Positions 24,979 through 36,450 of a DNA stretch of 64,000 nucleotides are shown here, piece by piece. This stretch comes from Agrocybe praecox (lineage: Eukaryota > Basidiomycota > Agaricomycetes > Agaricales > Agrocybaceae), in the NCBI GenBank assembly GCA_964017145.1, contig OZ024844.1:3100001-3164000 (forward strand), given 5' to 3'. The notes under the pieces were generated by a model. That model was not told the origin of the DNA. It saw only the letters and a list, made by a program, of their open reading frames with translations, and made no database searches. The position numbers were made by a program, and so were the translations under genes. Each line of letters begins with the position of its first letter. Positions within the stretch are counted from its first letter, which is position 1.

Positions 24979-26709
24979 TCACTTGTGGAAAGAACGACCT
25001 CCAATCAGTTTGCCCTGAACATAAACCCTGGAAATATTTAGATGATTCCCGCAAAGCAAAAACTTCTCTAGCAGAACTTCCAGTTGACTATGCCTGTCGT
25101 CAATGGGGAAGCGTGAATCTGGATTACCCCAGATCCCAATATTCCCTGCCTCGTCACGGACGTCCACGAGAAGAGCGTCAAAGCTCTTTCCTGGAGCAAA
25201 AGAGCCAACTCGGTCTTCTAGGCCACAGACAGCCGCTCCTCCCATGGTGGCGAGGTAGAGTAATGTGTCGATCGTAAATGGCTTATTCGTGAAACGTTCA
25301 TGTCCTGTTTGATGTTCATCGTCGCACGGATACATAGCGCGAACCTTGGCCGCAATGTTGGCGTTCTGGATGGTATTGAGGATGGAATTCTGGTATCCTC
25401 CAGAGACATCGGTTCCAAGCCCAACCTTGAATATGAATTTAAAGTCAGCTATGGTGAAGGATTTAGAAACTGAGTCATTCTCGCCTTGATCCCTTTATCA
25501 AGTAAAAGGCCTACACGGGCAATGCCACTGTTCAGGTTGAAGTTACTTGTCGGGCAGTGACTGACTCCAGCATCTCTCTTCTTTATAAGGTTCATTTCGT
25601 TAACCGTCAAATGCACGCCATGGCCGAGAATGGTATTCTTCGTTAGAAGCCCAAATTTGTCGTATACACCAGCGTAATTGATTCCCGGGAACGCAGTACC
25701 AACTTCCTCAACTTCCTTTTTATTTTCGGAAATATGAGTTTGAATTCTGAGATTAGGATGGGAGGCTGCGATTTTTCCGAGCTCGCACATTAAATCTGCG
25801 GTACAAGATAGTGCGAAGCGGGGCGTCAAAATCGGATGCACTAAAATTTCGCGATTTGCGGTTTCCGACAATCCATGTATGTATGAGATAAGGTGTTTTG
25901 TGTCCCTGATTGAGGCTTCGGTCGAGTCTTCAATGTAGGAACCACTATCACCTGTATTCATATTGCATTTCTATAAAACCTGTTGAACAAACTGGTGCAA
26001 TGTAGAATGCTTATGTGAAGACTTACACCGACAAAGGCGCGTTGCCCAGAAGAATGGACCACGTCTGCTAGAATTTTAGTTGCATTTAGATGCAAGCTAC
26101 CATAATAACAGCAAGTAGTCGTCTATTGAACAGATTGAATGAGTCTACGGAATTGAATGAATGTAGCATGTTACGCACCCCAGAGTCAATGACACGTCGG
26201 ACTACCGATTTATATGTCGTGCAGGCATATTCCTCATCCGCAAATTTAGATTCAGTAGGAAAGACGAGCTGTTCCAGCCAGTCTAGAAGCTGATACTGTC
26301 CACCCCTTAAAAACAAGACAGCGTTAGCTAATGTTCCCTTTGTTGCTCGTAATAAACTCACGTTCCCATGGCTGGTGTTTGACACGCATGCTAGAAGAAG
26401 AAAACAAGTTAGAGATACAGCTCCCTGAAGAAATGGGTTAGAGGTTACAGTGTGAGTGTCGATGAATCCTGGAATGATAAATTGACCATCCTTGAGAGTG
26501 ACTAGCTCGACATCGACATGTCCTTTTTTAGCCAGAGTCGTCTGCACGGCGTGATGTTCTACGTCTTTGTGAATCCAGTCTATGTTCCCACAGGTATCGA
26601 CTGCCAGGAGACATCGAGGAATGATTTCACACTTTTCGATTTTTTTCGGATCGATGACAGCCCCGTAGAAAATAGTGTAAGTGCGAGTAGGAGAGCTGAT
26701 TGAAGACAT
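24979..26709 (-). CDS. Guanine deaminase, copy 1 of a tandem pair
   Basis: Converts guanine to xanthine and ammonia in purine salvage and nitrogen use. Exons 26449-26709, 26362-26390, 26179-26305, 26027-26122, 25485-25970 and 24979-25425 give 481 residues of an amidohydrolase. GQFIIPGFIDTHTHACQ carries the His-x-His zinc pair across an intron. TGGQYQLLDWL, FPTESKF, TTTCCYYGSLH and AFVGKCNMN follow. RIQTHISENKKEV supplies another ligand His, then ILGHGVHLT and HCPTSNFNLNSGI, and GTDVSGGYQNSIL the catalytic Asp. The C-terminal MGGAAVCGLEDRVGSFAPGK is typical. Compared with copy 2, HAPQ is HACQ here. The last intron (25426-25484) requires a GC donor to keep the conserved KGIKVGLGTD. Unlike copy 2, I see no GATAAG cluster in front of it. 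Confidence 0.93.
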
Positions 26710-27481
26710 TTCTTTGATATGGTGAAGAGATGGAGAGTGTTACCAGTAGGTCTTTTTAAGTCTAAAGCCAGTTTGAGAGTCGACATCGGTGGCGAAATAA
26801 CTTGAAGCATATTCGCTTCCACCCAAGTTAATGCTGTGGAGAACCAGCCCTCGTACTCGGCAGCACAGATTTGGAGGACATAACCAACACATGACGTTGA
26901 TATCTATCATTGCCTACCGCCTACAGTGCTTTTGTTATGACCAAGAAGCGACGAGAAGAGTCAGTTATTCGCTCGCACTTCTGCTCCGATGTCCCAGGAC
27001 GTCAAATTACCTGAGGATTTTATATGTAACGGCACTCCCGCTATTGAAAAATCCCGGACACAAGCTCAAGTTACTCAACTGTCAATACCACGTTTTGAAC
27101 AAATTCTCAGCCACAGTCAATATCAGTCGTTTGTCCTACAATAGTCTAGTATAGCTTGGAGTTAAAATGGCAAAGCGTGGCATACCTAAAGAGTAATTAA
27201 TCTCATCAATCCGCAGACAGATCAGCAGAGTTTGAAGCAAGAGGATAAGTGTTTGCGATGCAAAGAGACAGGCGCGAAGAAAGTCGGATAGGTGCAAGTC
27301 AAGTTGAAGCTCGAAAGAACGAGGACCGCCGCCGAGCACTCGGTGCGACACAGCGACACAGCCACCGGGCATAACCGAGCACGTAGGTATCATCGATGTG
27401 TATTAATGACATACATAGATTAGTACCTTGAGATATTACGGGTATATTATATCTCTAAAATCCTACAAGCCAGGAGTTCAA
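26710..27481. other. Intergenic between the two guanine deaminase genes
   Basis: Upstream region of copy 1 and 3' flank of copy 2. No convincing open frame. Single GATA-like cores occur (for example near 26898 and 27244) but no cluster. A short perfect palindrome CCGAGCACTCGG lies near 27330. Confidence 0.5.
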
Positions 27482-29238
27482 TCAATAGAAAGAACGGCCA
27501 CCAACCAACCTGCCCTGCACATAAACTCCTAAAATGTTTCGATCATCTCCACAAAACAAGAACTTCTCCAGCCAGTTGTCCAGATTCAGCTTCTGCTGCT
27601 CAATGTCTTGAGAGGATTCAGTTTCTGAGAGCCCCCATATTCCAATATTTCCCGCTTCGTCACGAACGTTCACGAGGAGCGCATCAAAGCTCTTCCCGGG
27701 AGTAAAAGAACCGACTTGATTTTCCAGACCACAGACTGCAGCGCCTCCCATGGTGGCAAGATAGAGTAAAGTAGCTATGGGCAGTGGTTTGTTCGCGAAG
27801 CCTGGTCGGGATAAGTTTTGCTTCAGGTCTGACTGCGCTTGTAATGCGACCATCTTCGAGGCGATACTGGCGTTCTGTATGGTATTGAGAATTGAAATCT
27901 GGAAGCCCCCGGAGACGTCTGTTCCAAGTCCAACCTAAATGCAGCACTCAATCAGTCTCATCTAACGAGCAAATGATTTTTCCTGACCTTGATACCTTTG
28001 TCAAGGTAAACACCTACTGGTGCAATCCCACTGTTCAAGTTGAAATTACTAGTCGGACAATGACTGATGCCACTTTCTCTTTCCTTTATCAAGGCAATCT
28101 CATCCTCCGTCAAATGTACAGCATGGGCTAAAACCGTATTATTTCTGAGGAGGCCAAACATATCGTAAACGCCAGCGTAATGACTCGCAGCCGGGAATAA
28201 TGAAGCTGTGAAAGACACTTCAGATTTATTCTCTGAGATATGAGTTTGAATTCTGAGGCTAGGATCTGAGGCTGCAAGTTCGCCGAGGGAGGATAGTAAA
28301 TCGTCTGTACATGATATCGCAAATCGAGGTGTCAAAATCGGCTGCACCAAAGGTTCGTGGTTTGCGCATAATGGAGTTTTCGATAAGTCACGAATATATG
28401 AAATTAGTTGACGTGTATCGGATACGGAAGACTCGCTGGAAGGCTCGATGTAGTGGGAAGGACTCTCTCGATTCATGTTGCATTTCTTTGAAAGTTGATA
28501 AGAACATGATAGCACACGAAAAGTTAACTGATATAACTTACACCGACAAAAGCGCGTTGGCCGTATGAATGAATCACGTCTGCTAAGACCTTTGTTCCCT
28601 CTAAGTGTAGAGTACCGTAATAACAGCAAGTAGTAGTCTATCGAGACGAGTGTCAGCCCACGAAACCAGAAAGATAAGGTACATGACGCCTTTCACTTAC
28701 CCCAGAGTCTATTACACGTCGGACTACCGATTTGTATGTCTTTCGAGCAAACTCGACATCCTTAAATTTAGACTCCGTAGGAAAAGTGACGTATTGTAGC
28801 CAATCTAACAGTTCATACTGTCCACCCCTAAAAAGATAGGAGAAATTAACCAACATTCGTTCGCACCCGGAAATTCACATTGGTATCCAACTCACGTTCC
28901 CATATTCGGAACCTGAGGTGCGTGCTAGAGTAGAAATGTGTATCAGATATTTGATTCTTCGTGAGCAGTAAGTGGGACCTTACTGTATGCGTGTCAATAA
29001 ACCCAGGAATGATGAATTGACCGTCCTTAAGAGGAACCACCTGAGCATCGATATATCCTTTGGAGGCCAAAGTATCCTGAAGTTCATGAGGCTCTAAATC
29101 CTCCACAATCCAGTCTATATTTCCGGCAGCGTCAACTGCGAGCAGACAACGAGGCAAGGCAGAATACGTCGTCAAAGACGTAGGATTGATGACTGCTCCA
29201 TAGAATATGGTAGAACTTGCAGAGCTACTAGAAGGCAT
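27482..29238 (-). CDS. Guanine deaminase, copy 2 of a tandem pair
   Basis: Same reaction as its neighbour. Exons 28984-29238, 28896-28924, 28701-28827, 28542-28637, 27988-28485 and 27482-27934 give 485 residues. All five introns interrupt the same codons in the same phase as copy 1, so the pair arose by duplication with introns kept. Motifs: PGFIDTHTHAPQVPNMG (zinc His pair), TGGQYELLDWL, TTTCCYYGTLH, RIQTHISENKSEV, VLAHAVHLTEDE, SHCPTSNFNLNSGIA, GTDVSGGFQ and MGGAAVCGLENQVGSF. All residues expected for catalysis are present, so both copies look functional. A triple GATAAG element lies about 150 bp before the start, suggesting control by a nitrogen-regulatory GATA factor (inferred). The last intron has an ordinary GT donor. 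Confidence 0.93.
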
Positions 29239-30078
29239 TTATCTGGTTTGAGAGAAGTGAGAATGACCCCGGGTACTGGATGTTGTGATTGAGGCTAAGA
29301 GGGGAAGAGATAAGCGCCATTTCGCTGGTCATAGAGGATGGCGAATGTTAGTTCGGAACATGTTCTTTAGCGAAAGCTGCACGTATGATAAGATAAGATA
29401 AGTTCGCATACAAGCACAAACACCCATTGGGCACGATAAAAAATATACACTTGAACTAAAACCAATACAAGCACTTATCGACTCACAACTTGCATATACT
29501 CTCTGCAGCTTTTCAGCCGTTTATCGTATCTGGAGAAATCCCACAGATTCCCTTTACAGACATACTCATACCGATCATGAGGCGACCGACTCTGAAACTC
29601 AAACACAGTCCAAGGATACGACACTGTTGACGCAAAATCAAACACATCTATTCAGCACATGGGTATGATATAGATACTGAAGAATGAGAGATGACCACTT
29701 CATCTCAGGCACCCAGCGACATCCAAGGTAGAAAGGACAGTCTTGGTTCACTATTCTATATTTACTGGCAGGCTCGTGCACAACATTCGGATATGTCTCG
29801 ACGCTTTGGAGGTGGCGGGTGATGGAAGCTGGAGCCTCTATATACGGGATTCAAGTCTCATGAGCAGCTCTAGTAATGATACTCCACACAGATGTCAATC
29901 ATCGCTTGCCTGCAAAGTTTTACTATGCGCAGACACATGGCGCAGCTTTGTCACAAGTCTCCTCCGATGACCTAGGACGTGCGACCACCACAGAATATAA
30001 CGACACTGGAGCCATCCAAACCCTTTGAGGTGATAGGATAAAAAGAGTACCGTACGGTGTACTAGCCACATCTACCAC
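29239..30078. other. Intergenic, copy 2 promoter and flank
   Basis: Apart from the GATAAG triplet nothing specific is seen. The plus-strand open frame near 29743-29970 has no protein-like signature. Confidence 0.45.
29387..29402 (+). promoter_or_regulatory. Three overlapping GATAAG motifs upstream of guanine deaminase copy 2
   Basis: TGATAAGATAAGATAAG contains three GATAAG hexamers starting at 29387, 29392 and 29397, about 150-165 bp before the copy 2 ATG. GATA-type zinc-finger regulators (AreA/Nit2 in ascomycetes) bind HGATAR in nitrogen-catabolic promoters, often as close pairs. Function here is inferred from position and motif only. Confidence 0.55.
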
Positions 30079-30320
30079 TTATCTGGATGCATATTTCTTA
30101 AGAGAGTCTAGGATGTATGCGACCCCAAAATTTGGTTCGTTGTCTTGTGGCGGCCAATACAACTCCTCTCTGTTCCCAGACGAAAGTGACATAATCTCAT
30201 ATTGCACCACAATAATATTGTCGCTCTGGCTCAGCGGTATTTTGGATAACTCTAGATTATTACCACAAATCAATCTTCCAACGTATTGTCGAAGAATTCG
30301 TGGCGTTGTTTCAGGCCCTG
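30079..30320 (-). pseudogene. Terminal coding fragment of an unidentified gene
   Basis: An exon-like stretch begins after a TAAACAG acceptor near 30321 and reads PETTPRILRQYVGRLICG, then EIMSLSSGNREELYWPPQD and NFGVAYILDSLKKYASR to a stop at 30079. The text is well ordered for the C-terminus of a mushroom F-box-like or hypothetical protein. The sequence upstream on this strand has stops in every frame, and only a forced splice would continue it. I take it as a remnant or as the last exon of a gene whose 5' part I cannot resolve. Confidence 0.3.
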
Positions 30321-30515
30321 TTTATTGCCATCCGACGTCAAATTTACTCAGTCGAAGCCACGAGAAGTAGTGGATGTCAATCCGGTTATCTCAAACGATA
30401 ACATTACCGTCCGCCCTAGGTGAAGCTTAACTTATCACGACAGCCATCCTATGAATTTACTGACGTCGCATTGAATAATTTCGTTACTTAGCTACTAAAT
30501 CCACAGTACAAAAGG

Positions 30516-30842
30516 GTGCAGATAGTGCGAGATGCGAGTTGGTGGCGTCGTTTGAACGCTATTGTTGCGACGAGAATCCTTGTGGAGGAAGACTTTCTCA
30601 TCTATGTAGACTCATCGAAGTTCTTTCAGCTATATATGGCAGACAGCAACGACGGTTCATATCAACTGGTTTGGCCTAATCAAAGCGTTTTGGAAACTAG
30701 CACAATAGCTTCGGGATCTGCCCATTATCAGTACTGCATTGGGTCCAATTGGATTCCAAACGAAGGCACAACTGTCTATGATGATGATGACCATCTCGAA
30801 AAGCTACATCGCGGAAGGGACATTGAATATAACAGAATATAA
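30516..30842 (+). other. Open frame of unknown nature
   Basis: A 108-codon plus-strand frame preceded by a CCACAG acceptor-like site. It contains ASWWRRLNAIVATRILVEED and a run of Asp near the end. No family is recognised. It may be a fragment of the same decayed unit as the neighbouring pieces. Low support. Confidence 0.2.
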
Positions 30843-31542
30843 CCCGACTAGCGCCATGCACATTTAACCGCCGGCGGTTCAGAAAGGGTTTATTATCTAT
30901 GGACGGATTGAAACTCCGTAGAGGCTGGTGATTTTTGGAAGACCCGTCCAGAATTTCGTTGGTTGATGCAATCAGGATCCGATCCCGGTCCACATACATA
31001 CATATGTACCAATGATCATGGAAGCAAACCCATCGCTAGGCTGGACATGGACATCGCAGAGTTCCATAATGATGTGGAGAAGGTTCTCGATAATCACGGC
31101 AAGAAATCGTAGGCCCAATCGATTCGATGAGCGAGGTCCATCCGAACGTCATATTTTAATATATTATGACATTTTTCATTCCTTCAGTGACATTCTCCTT
31201 CGAAGTTCGAACGCAATTTACCCCAGGTTTCTCCCTAATCATGTAAGAAACTTTATGATTTATTTTCCCTGAGATATGTCCGCTCATCCGCAAGTAGGTG
31301 TACAAGGCAGTGTTTTCTCACTGAAACCATAAATTCTACTTAATTCCCAAATTTACGAGAACGTCGATGAGGCCCTGGACTACTGTCATCTTTCAAGTTA
31401 CGCGTCGCGTTTCTTGCGCTATCACCGCCCGCTCAATAATACACGTGATATTACGGACTTCGGGGAGTCGGCACGTCACTGTTAGAAACGAGAAATCTAG
31501 GCTAGCTGGGAGTGGGACCTTGATTCTCTTTATGTTTCTGGG

Positions 31543-31930
31543 GTGTTGACAGAAATGATCATGAAGGTTGTTTTTGGAGAAGAACACTCGCCACTTCTCA
31601 AGAACGTCGTCCAGATGCGCAACCTGGCACAATCATATTGCCGCCCAGGACCCTGTATTACCTGCTGTCCTGAAGACATCCAAGCTGACGACGGTGATGC
31701 TGATCTTTCCTGTAACAGGTCGTCTCTTCCTTTCTTATATGTGTGCTCTCCCGACCGAGCAGTTCCAGGTAATTTCCTCGTGCTTTGTTCTTGGTAGACC
31801 TCATCTCAACCTATCGGCGAATTAATTCTAATTTTGTTGACCGGCAGATGAGAGCAATTTCACACAAATGTTACGCGTTGTTCAGGAATGTCCGTGGCTT
31901 TTGTGGATCAACTTCAAGCGTAAGTAAAAG
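31543..31930 (+). pseudogene. Possible two-exon coding fragment
   Basis: A plus frame runs from 31543 to a GT at 31769 and continues after a CCGGCAG acceptor near 31849. Joined, it reads CSPDRAVPDESNFTQMLRVV then QECPWLLWINFKR before a stop. The start codon and upstream exons are not evident, and I recognise no domain. It may be a real small gene or a relic. Confidence 0.22.
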
Positions 31931-33386
31931 GGAAGTATAATGTACGCTAGAAGCAACACAAGTGAAACATTGAGGGAAACACAGTAGGTTGACGTCGATT
32001 CCTCTTTTGTGATATGTTTTCCATGTTTAAAAAGTTACGGCAGGTGAATTTATTGAAGCACGAATTTAGCGCTTATGCTTATCGAAACCAATGCGGGGCT
32101 GAGCAAGTTTAATTTTATGTGACATTTTACCTGTCGCACGACAATATTGAGCGCGAGCAAGTGCAAGGTCGTGAACTTCTTCGTTTTCTCGTCTTATCGG
32201 TGATTGCATACAGGGATGTTATGATTTTCCGACGCCGAAAATATGCACGTATGTAAAAGATTTTCGCTCGCCGGTTGCTCTGTGCTGGTGACAAGCGCCG
32301 CTTATACCCACGTAAGTACATGACAATCCGTGTGTGGACAAAAGAGTGAAAAAATCCCTTTGTGAAACTTCCATGCCCTTTGAAGCTTCCATGTTTTTCT
32401 GTCGCGGTCCCGTCGGTATGTTAGACGCAGCCATCTCAAAATATCTCTTCGGTGATCTCGTGGTGGGCCACTGGGAAGGATAGCACAGAAATGTGCTGCT
32501 GATTTTGATAGAAGACGTGTTCTGCACCCGTGCAATGTTCAGAGAAAGAGCCGGTGTTTGTGGTCGTCATCCGAGCAGCGAAATTACAACGCTTATGACG
32601 CATTTGTATGAGAACAAGATACTCCTGTCCGTGAGTAAGAGACGTAATTTGTACAAATCGCATCACTAGAAGATTCTTAGAGACCGATTCTTATGTACCT
32701 TGGACTGGTAATGATCAGTATAACGTATGTATGTGTTTTGTATTGGAGCGCCATTTTGCAGGCAATACTACAAGGTAGTCAAGTCGTACTTATACGCCAA
32801 CCTTCTTTTTCTCGTATGACAGAACTTCCTGATTGACGGCGTTATTGACACCCTTGAAATGTCTCGCGCGAAGGCGGCGGGCCCGAATGGATTTTTGAGT
32901 CTATGTGAAGTGGATGCTCAATATTCAATGTCGGTGTCGTTTGGCGTGCCTTGTGGGTATCTATCAATCTGCGGAAGGCTTCGATTGATCACGCTTGTTA
33001 TCCTACTGGGAGAGGTTGTTACACGCCTATTTTTGTGAGAGCTTGGTAATACAGGCCGCTATTACCGTCCAAAGTGCTATATAGAATTGTCATCAGTGTG
33101 ATTAATTGCTTCACGTTAACGAACTAGCCAGGTGGGTGATGGAAGGCTTGATACCTGGGATTCTTCCGCAGAGTGGAGGAGAGAATTGATAACGAGAGTG
33201 TGATTCCTGTCATGCGTGGCAAAAGGTTTCCTTTCGCAATGCTATGTCAATTGGTACCGCGCAAGCTAGAAGCACCATGTTTCAGGTTTCTGCGGAAAGG
33301 CAGGGAAGGCTGTGGAAAGAGGGTAGCAGGAACGAACGCGCATCAGTGGATTTGAAATTATTTCCATGCGCGTCGAACGTTAATTA
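31931..33386. other. Gene-poor stretch with one decayed open frame
   Basis: No intact gene. Between 32873 and 33052 one plus frame reads GGGPEWIFESM, a TGA stop, then SIFNVGVVWRALWVSINLRK and YPTGRGCYTPIFVRAW. The Trp-rich arrangement faintly resembles a repeated hypothetical protein of mushrooms (memory-based, unverified). Other frames are short. Confidence 0.3.
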
Positions 33387-33426
33387 GACGCGTCCTCCGC
33401 CTTCATTTCGACGCGTCTTTACGCGT
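33387..33426. promoter_or_regulatory. Cluster of three ACGCGT motifs
   Basis: ACGCGT occurs at 33388, 33411 and 33421; the last two are part of a perfect tandem 10-mer, ACGCGTCTTT, and the first two sit in the palindrome GACGCGTC. ACGCGT is the MluI cell-cycle box bound by MBF-type factors in yeasts. The cluster lies about 470 bp before the start of the small Ser-rich gene. A regulatory role is inferred. Confidence 0.4.
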
Positions 33427-33896
33427 CTTTACGTTGGAAAAGATAGAATCAAGGTGTCTGGAACACGTCTCATGAAAAACATGAGGGATAAGGACGAAGA
33501 CGTACAAGTGTCTTCTTGTCTTTCGGCCGTAGCCGCCTCCTTGATCCGTAAAAAGAGACATAGATACACCCGGCCGTCCATCACGGTGCCCTCAGCGCTG
33601 CTTTGAATGTATAAGTATTCCGCCAAGTAAGTAGTATAACAAGGTAGATTTATGTTTCTTAATCTTATTACTTCTGGTAATGATTCTTGGTCGCTTGACA
33701 GGTAGACAAGGACGATAGAGGATCAAGAAATTGGAGGGAATTAGAAAGGGCCGCCCCCATCAATTTTATTATAATACATTTTCACACTTAACATTTATTA
33801 TATAAACTAATTTCCTTTTTTTTCCTGTCCTGTCGTGTCCTCCTCTCCTCTCGACCACCATCTGGCACTGCGTTAGGCGGCTTGCCCTTTCTCCAA

Positions 33897-34641
33897 ATGC
33901 CTTCTCTACGTCGCACCTCATCGTCTCCAGCAGTTCGCTCTTCCCCCTACTCCAATGGCTCTCTCGCTGCCAGGGGTAATGGACACAGGCGTTCTTCAGG
34001 CTCAGAGACGACGAGCAGGCGCGTTCTTGCAGATATCGAATGGTGGAGAGTCACCGATGGTCAGCGCGAGGCCAGCCCTGACCAGGAGTCGGAGGATCGC
34101 AACCGTGGCAACCTCGACATGTCCCTTGGCGCAGGTATTCACATTACCCATGTAAATACAGGTGTTGACCAGCAAGCACCGCTGCCTATGCCATGGTTTC
34201 CCCCATCCACTGGCGTCTCCAATGAGGTGTGTTTTGTGATCATCATTTATTCCGCTCTCTTAGGGCTGAACACTTGACATCAATCAGACTACAGCTAGTG
34301 GTATTCCCATTGAGCAGTTCTCTGAACTTTCAATTACACCCCACACGCCAATTCGCCGGCACCACTCTCTCGAGTCCTCATCTTCTTCTCTAGAATCAAC
34401 CCCAGAGGTCGCACAGGCTCCCTCTCTTATTGAAGGCTTCGCCTTGGGTATGTCTGACATGGACATGGGCTTCCTGGAAGCTTCTATCCCACCGCTGCCT
34501 ACTCGGAGACGCGAGCCAATCTGCATGCGTCCGTTCACTCTCTCGGATTGCTTCTCCGCTATGATCAATGATGATCAACCCACCTATTACGCCGACTTTG
34601 CCGTCTCGCCCCTATCTTCTGCTCCAGACTTCCTCAACTAG
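33897..34641 (+). CDS. Small Ser-rich hypothetical protein
   Basis: Two exons, 33897-34226 and 34288-34641, encode 227 residues. The N-terminus is basic and Ser-rich (MPSLRRTSSSPAVRSSPYSN, then GHRRSSGSETTSRRVLADIE), followed by WWRVTDGQ, a likely conserved core. The middle has Pro-rich text (APLPMPWFPPSTG) and a Ser run. The C-terminus carries EGFALGMSDMDMGFLEASIP and ICMRPFTLSDCFSAMI. No enzyme domain or membrane helix is seen. Acidic-hydrophobic motifs in the C-terminal half would suit a regulatory or adaptor role, but I cannot assign one. CT-rich leader sequence and a TATA-like TATATAAAC near 33798 precede it. Unusually, about 1.8 kb of pyrimidine-rich DNA follows it. Confidence 0.7.
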
Positions 34642-36450
34642 GGGACCACGTAGGAGATGAAAATATCTCGTCAAAGATCATTAGCTTGGTGTTGACCTTT
34701 CTCTTCCAAAACTATCCCAGTTCGTTCGCCTTTCCAACTGCCAACAATTCATAAACGACAGTCCTCCCACATCATGAGAGTATCAAGTATTCGCATCGCC
34801 CCCTACCACGCATCACACGCATTCAAATCTCAACGCAATTTATCAAGAACTCTAACTTCATCATTTCTTCTCCAGTCTCTTCATCATCATATATTTCTTC
34901 ATCGGCAACAACTCTTTGCATATTATTCTCTTCATTTCATTTTTGCATCGCATCGTTGCATGACCCCACGCCTTTACGACCTTTAAAATTCCAACAGAAA
35001 AACATCTCTTCACAACAAGATCTGTTCTCACGAAAGGCCTTTTTCTGTTTTGTTCACGAATCAACAGCTGAGCTCCCGGGACCAACAATCCATCATCGCG
35101 ACTTGCCTCACCCAGTCTGCTGATCTCTTCCTTCATCCGCCTTTCACCAGTCCCATCACATCGTTCCTCGCATTCTTGTCCTGGACACAGTTGATGCATT
35201 TTACGACTTTTTTATTGTTACGATAAATTTACCTTTTATCTATTCAAATATCCAAATTCCGTATATTTCTCTACACATTTTTCTTGTTTCTTTTACGCAG
35301 GTCTTTTTTTCTTTGTTCTCTCCACCCACACTTATATTTTTTCCATGTTCTTGATTCATTAACCCAAAGCACTTGACTGCTCTCCCACTGGGCAATTATC
35401 TTTGCCCGGCTGCCTATTACATCGACATCGACATCATTTCTCCATTTCTCTCTCTCTCGTCTCCTCATCATTTGTAACGATAGATATGCATTCCATTTTT
35501 CGTTTACTCGGCCCCCCCTATGTTGCCTCATTGTTATCCCGTTTGCAGTTTGCTCTTGTCTTTTCTGCTTGGCCTTTTATCGATGTCTCACGACTTCCTC
35601 ACGACCGCGATTTTTTCTCCAACGTTCAAAGGTTTTATTTTCAACGTAAAATAAAAGTAGTTCCGTTGATTGTTCTCCTTTTTTGGTGCCAGCCCTCTTC
35701 CTCTTTTCCTGCTTTTCCGGCCTTTTCAACTCTACAAAACAAAATAGGGAGAAAAGGTCGGTTGGGAGAAGAAAGAGATGTTGCTCCATCCTCAACCAAT
35801 TGACAAAAAAGACTTGATTTTTCCAACGTTTTTTCGAAATGGAATATTGCCCTCTTCCTCCGTTGGGATCGATGAACTTTCTGCCACCGACGTTCCTACA
35901 AAATCATCAATCATTGCTATCGTCATTATACCCGTCGTTCAACTTCACTTTGCCCCGTGAAATCGAGATTTCGATTGCAAGGGGCTTGTTTTTCTCCTTT
36001 CATATTTATCATTTTTTCTAATGTTGCCCGCTGCTTTGCCCACTCTTTTTGCATCTTTTGCATGACGGGCGGCGGTTCCTTCTGGCCCCCCTCGAGGCAT
36101 TGCGATACATTTTATCTTTATTTATTCTTTAATCGTCCATCCGGCGTTCACTGCTTCTACCTCACCTCACCTCTCCCCGTTTATATTTATCATCGTATAA
36201 ACCCAGTCCCTTGTCCCAAGTAGTTCTAGTTCGCCCTCGGACAATTTCTTACTTGCATACTTTCCATTTCCATCCATCCATCTGTCATTTTTTGTCGTTG
36301 TCGTAGTACTACATGCTGTCGTCGCCGTTGTCGTTGCTGCTTGCTCTTTGTTCTGTGTGCTTACTTAGATATCATAAACTCGCGATCGTCGTTTTTAGAA
36401 TTCAATATAAAATTTAAATTGGTTTAGGTTTAGGTCGAACGACAATATGC
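34642..36450 (+). other. Pyrimidine-rich stretch without a gene
   Basis: For about 1.8 kb the plus strand is dominated by T and C with repeated tracts of TTTTTC and CTCTC type. Open frames on either strand are low complexity (Phe/Ser/Leu on plus, Arg/Lys/Glu on minus) and lack signatures. It could be a very long 3' untranslated region of the preceding gene, a non-coding transcript, or the leader of an unseen one. Confidence 0.45.

Noticed and set aside
35271..35826. Minus-strand Arg/Lys/Glu-rich frames
   Set aside because: They are only the complement of a T/C-rich tract, with no family signature.
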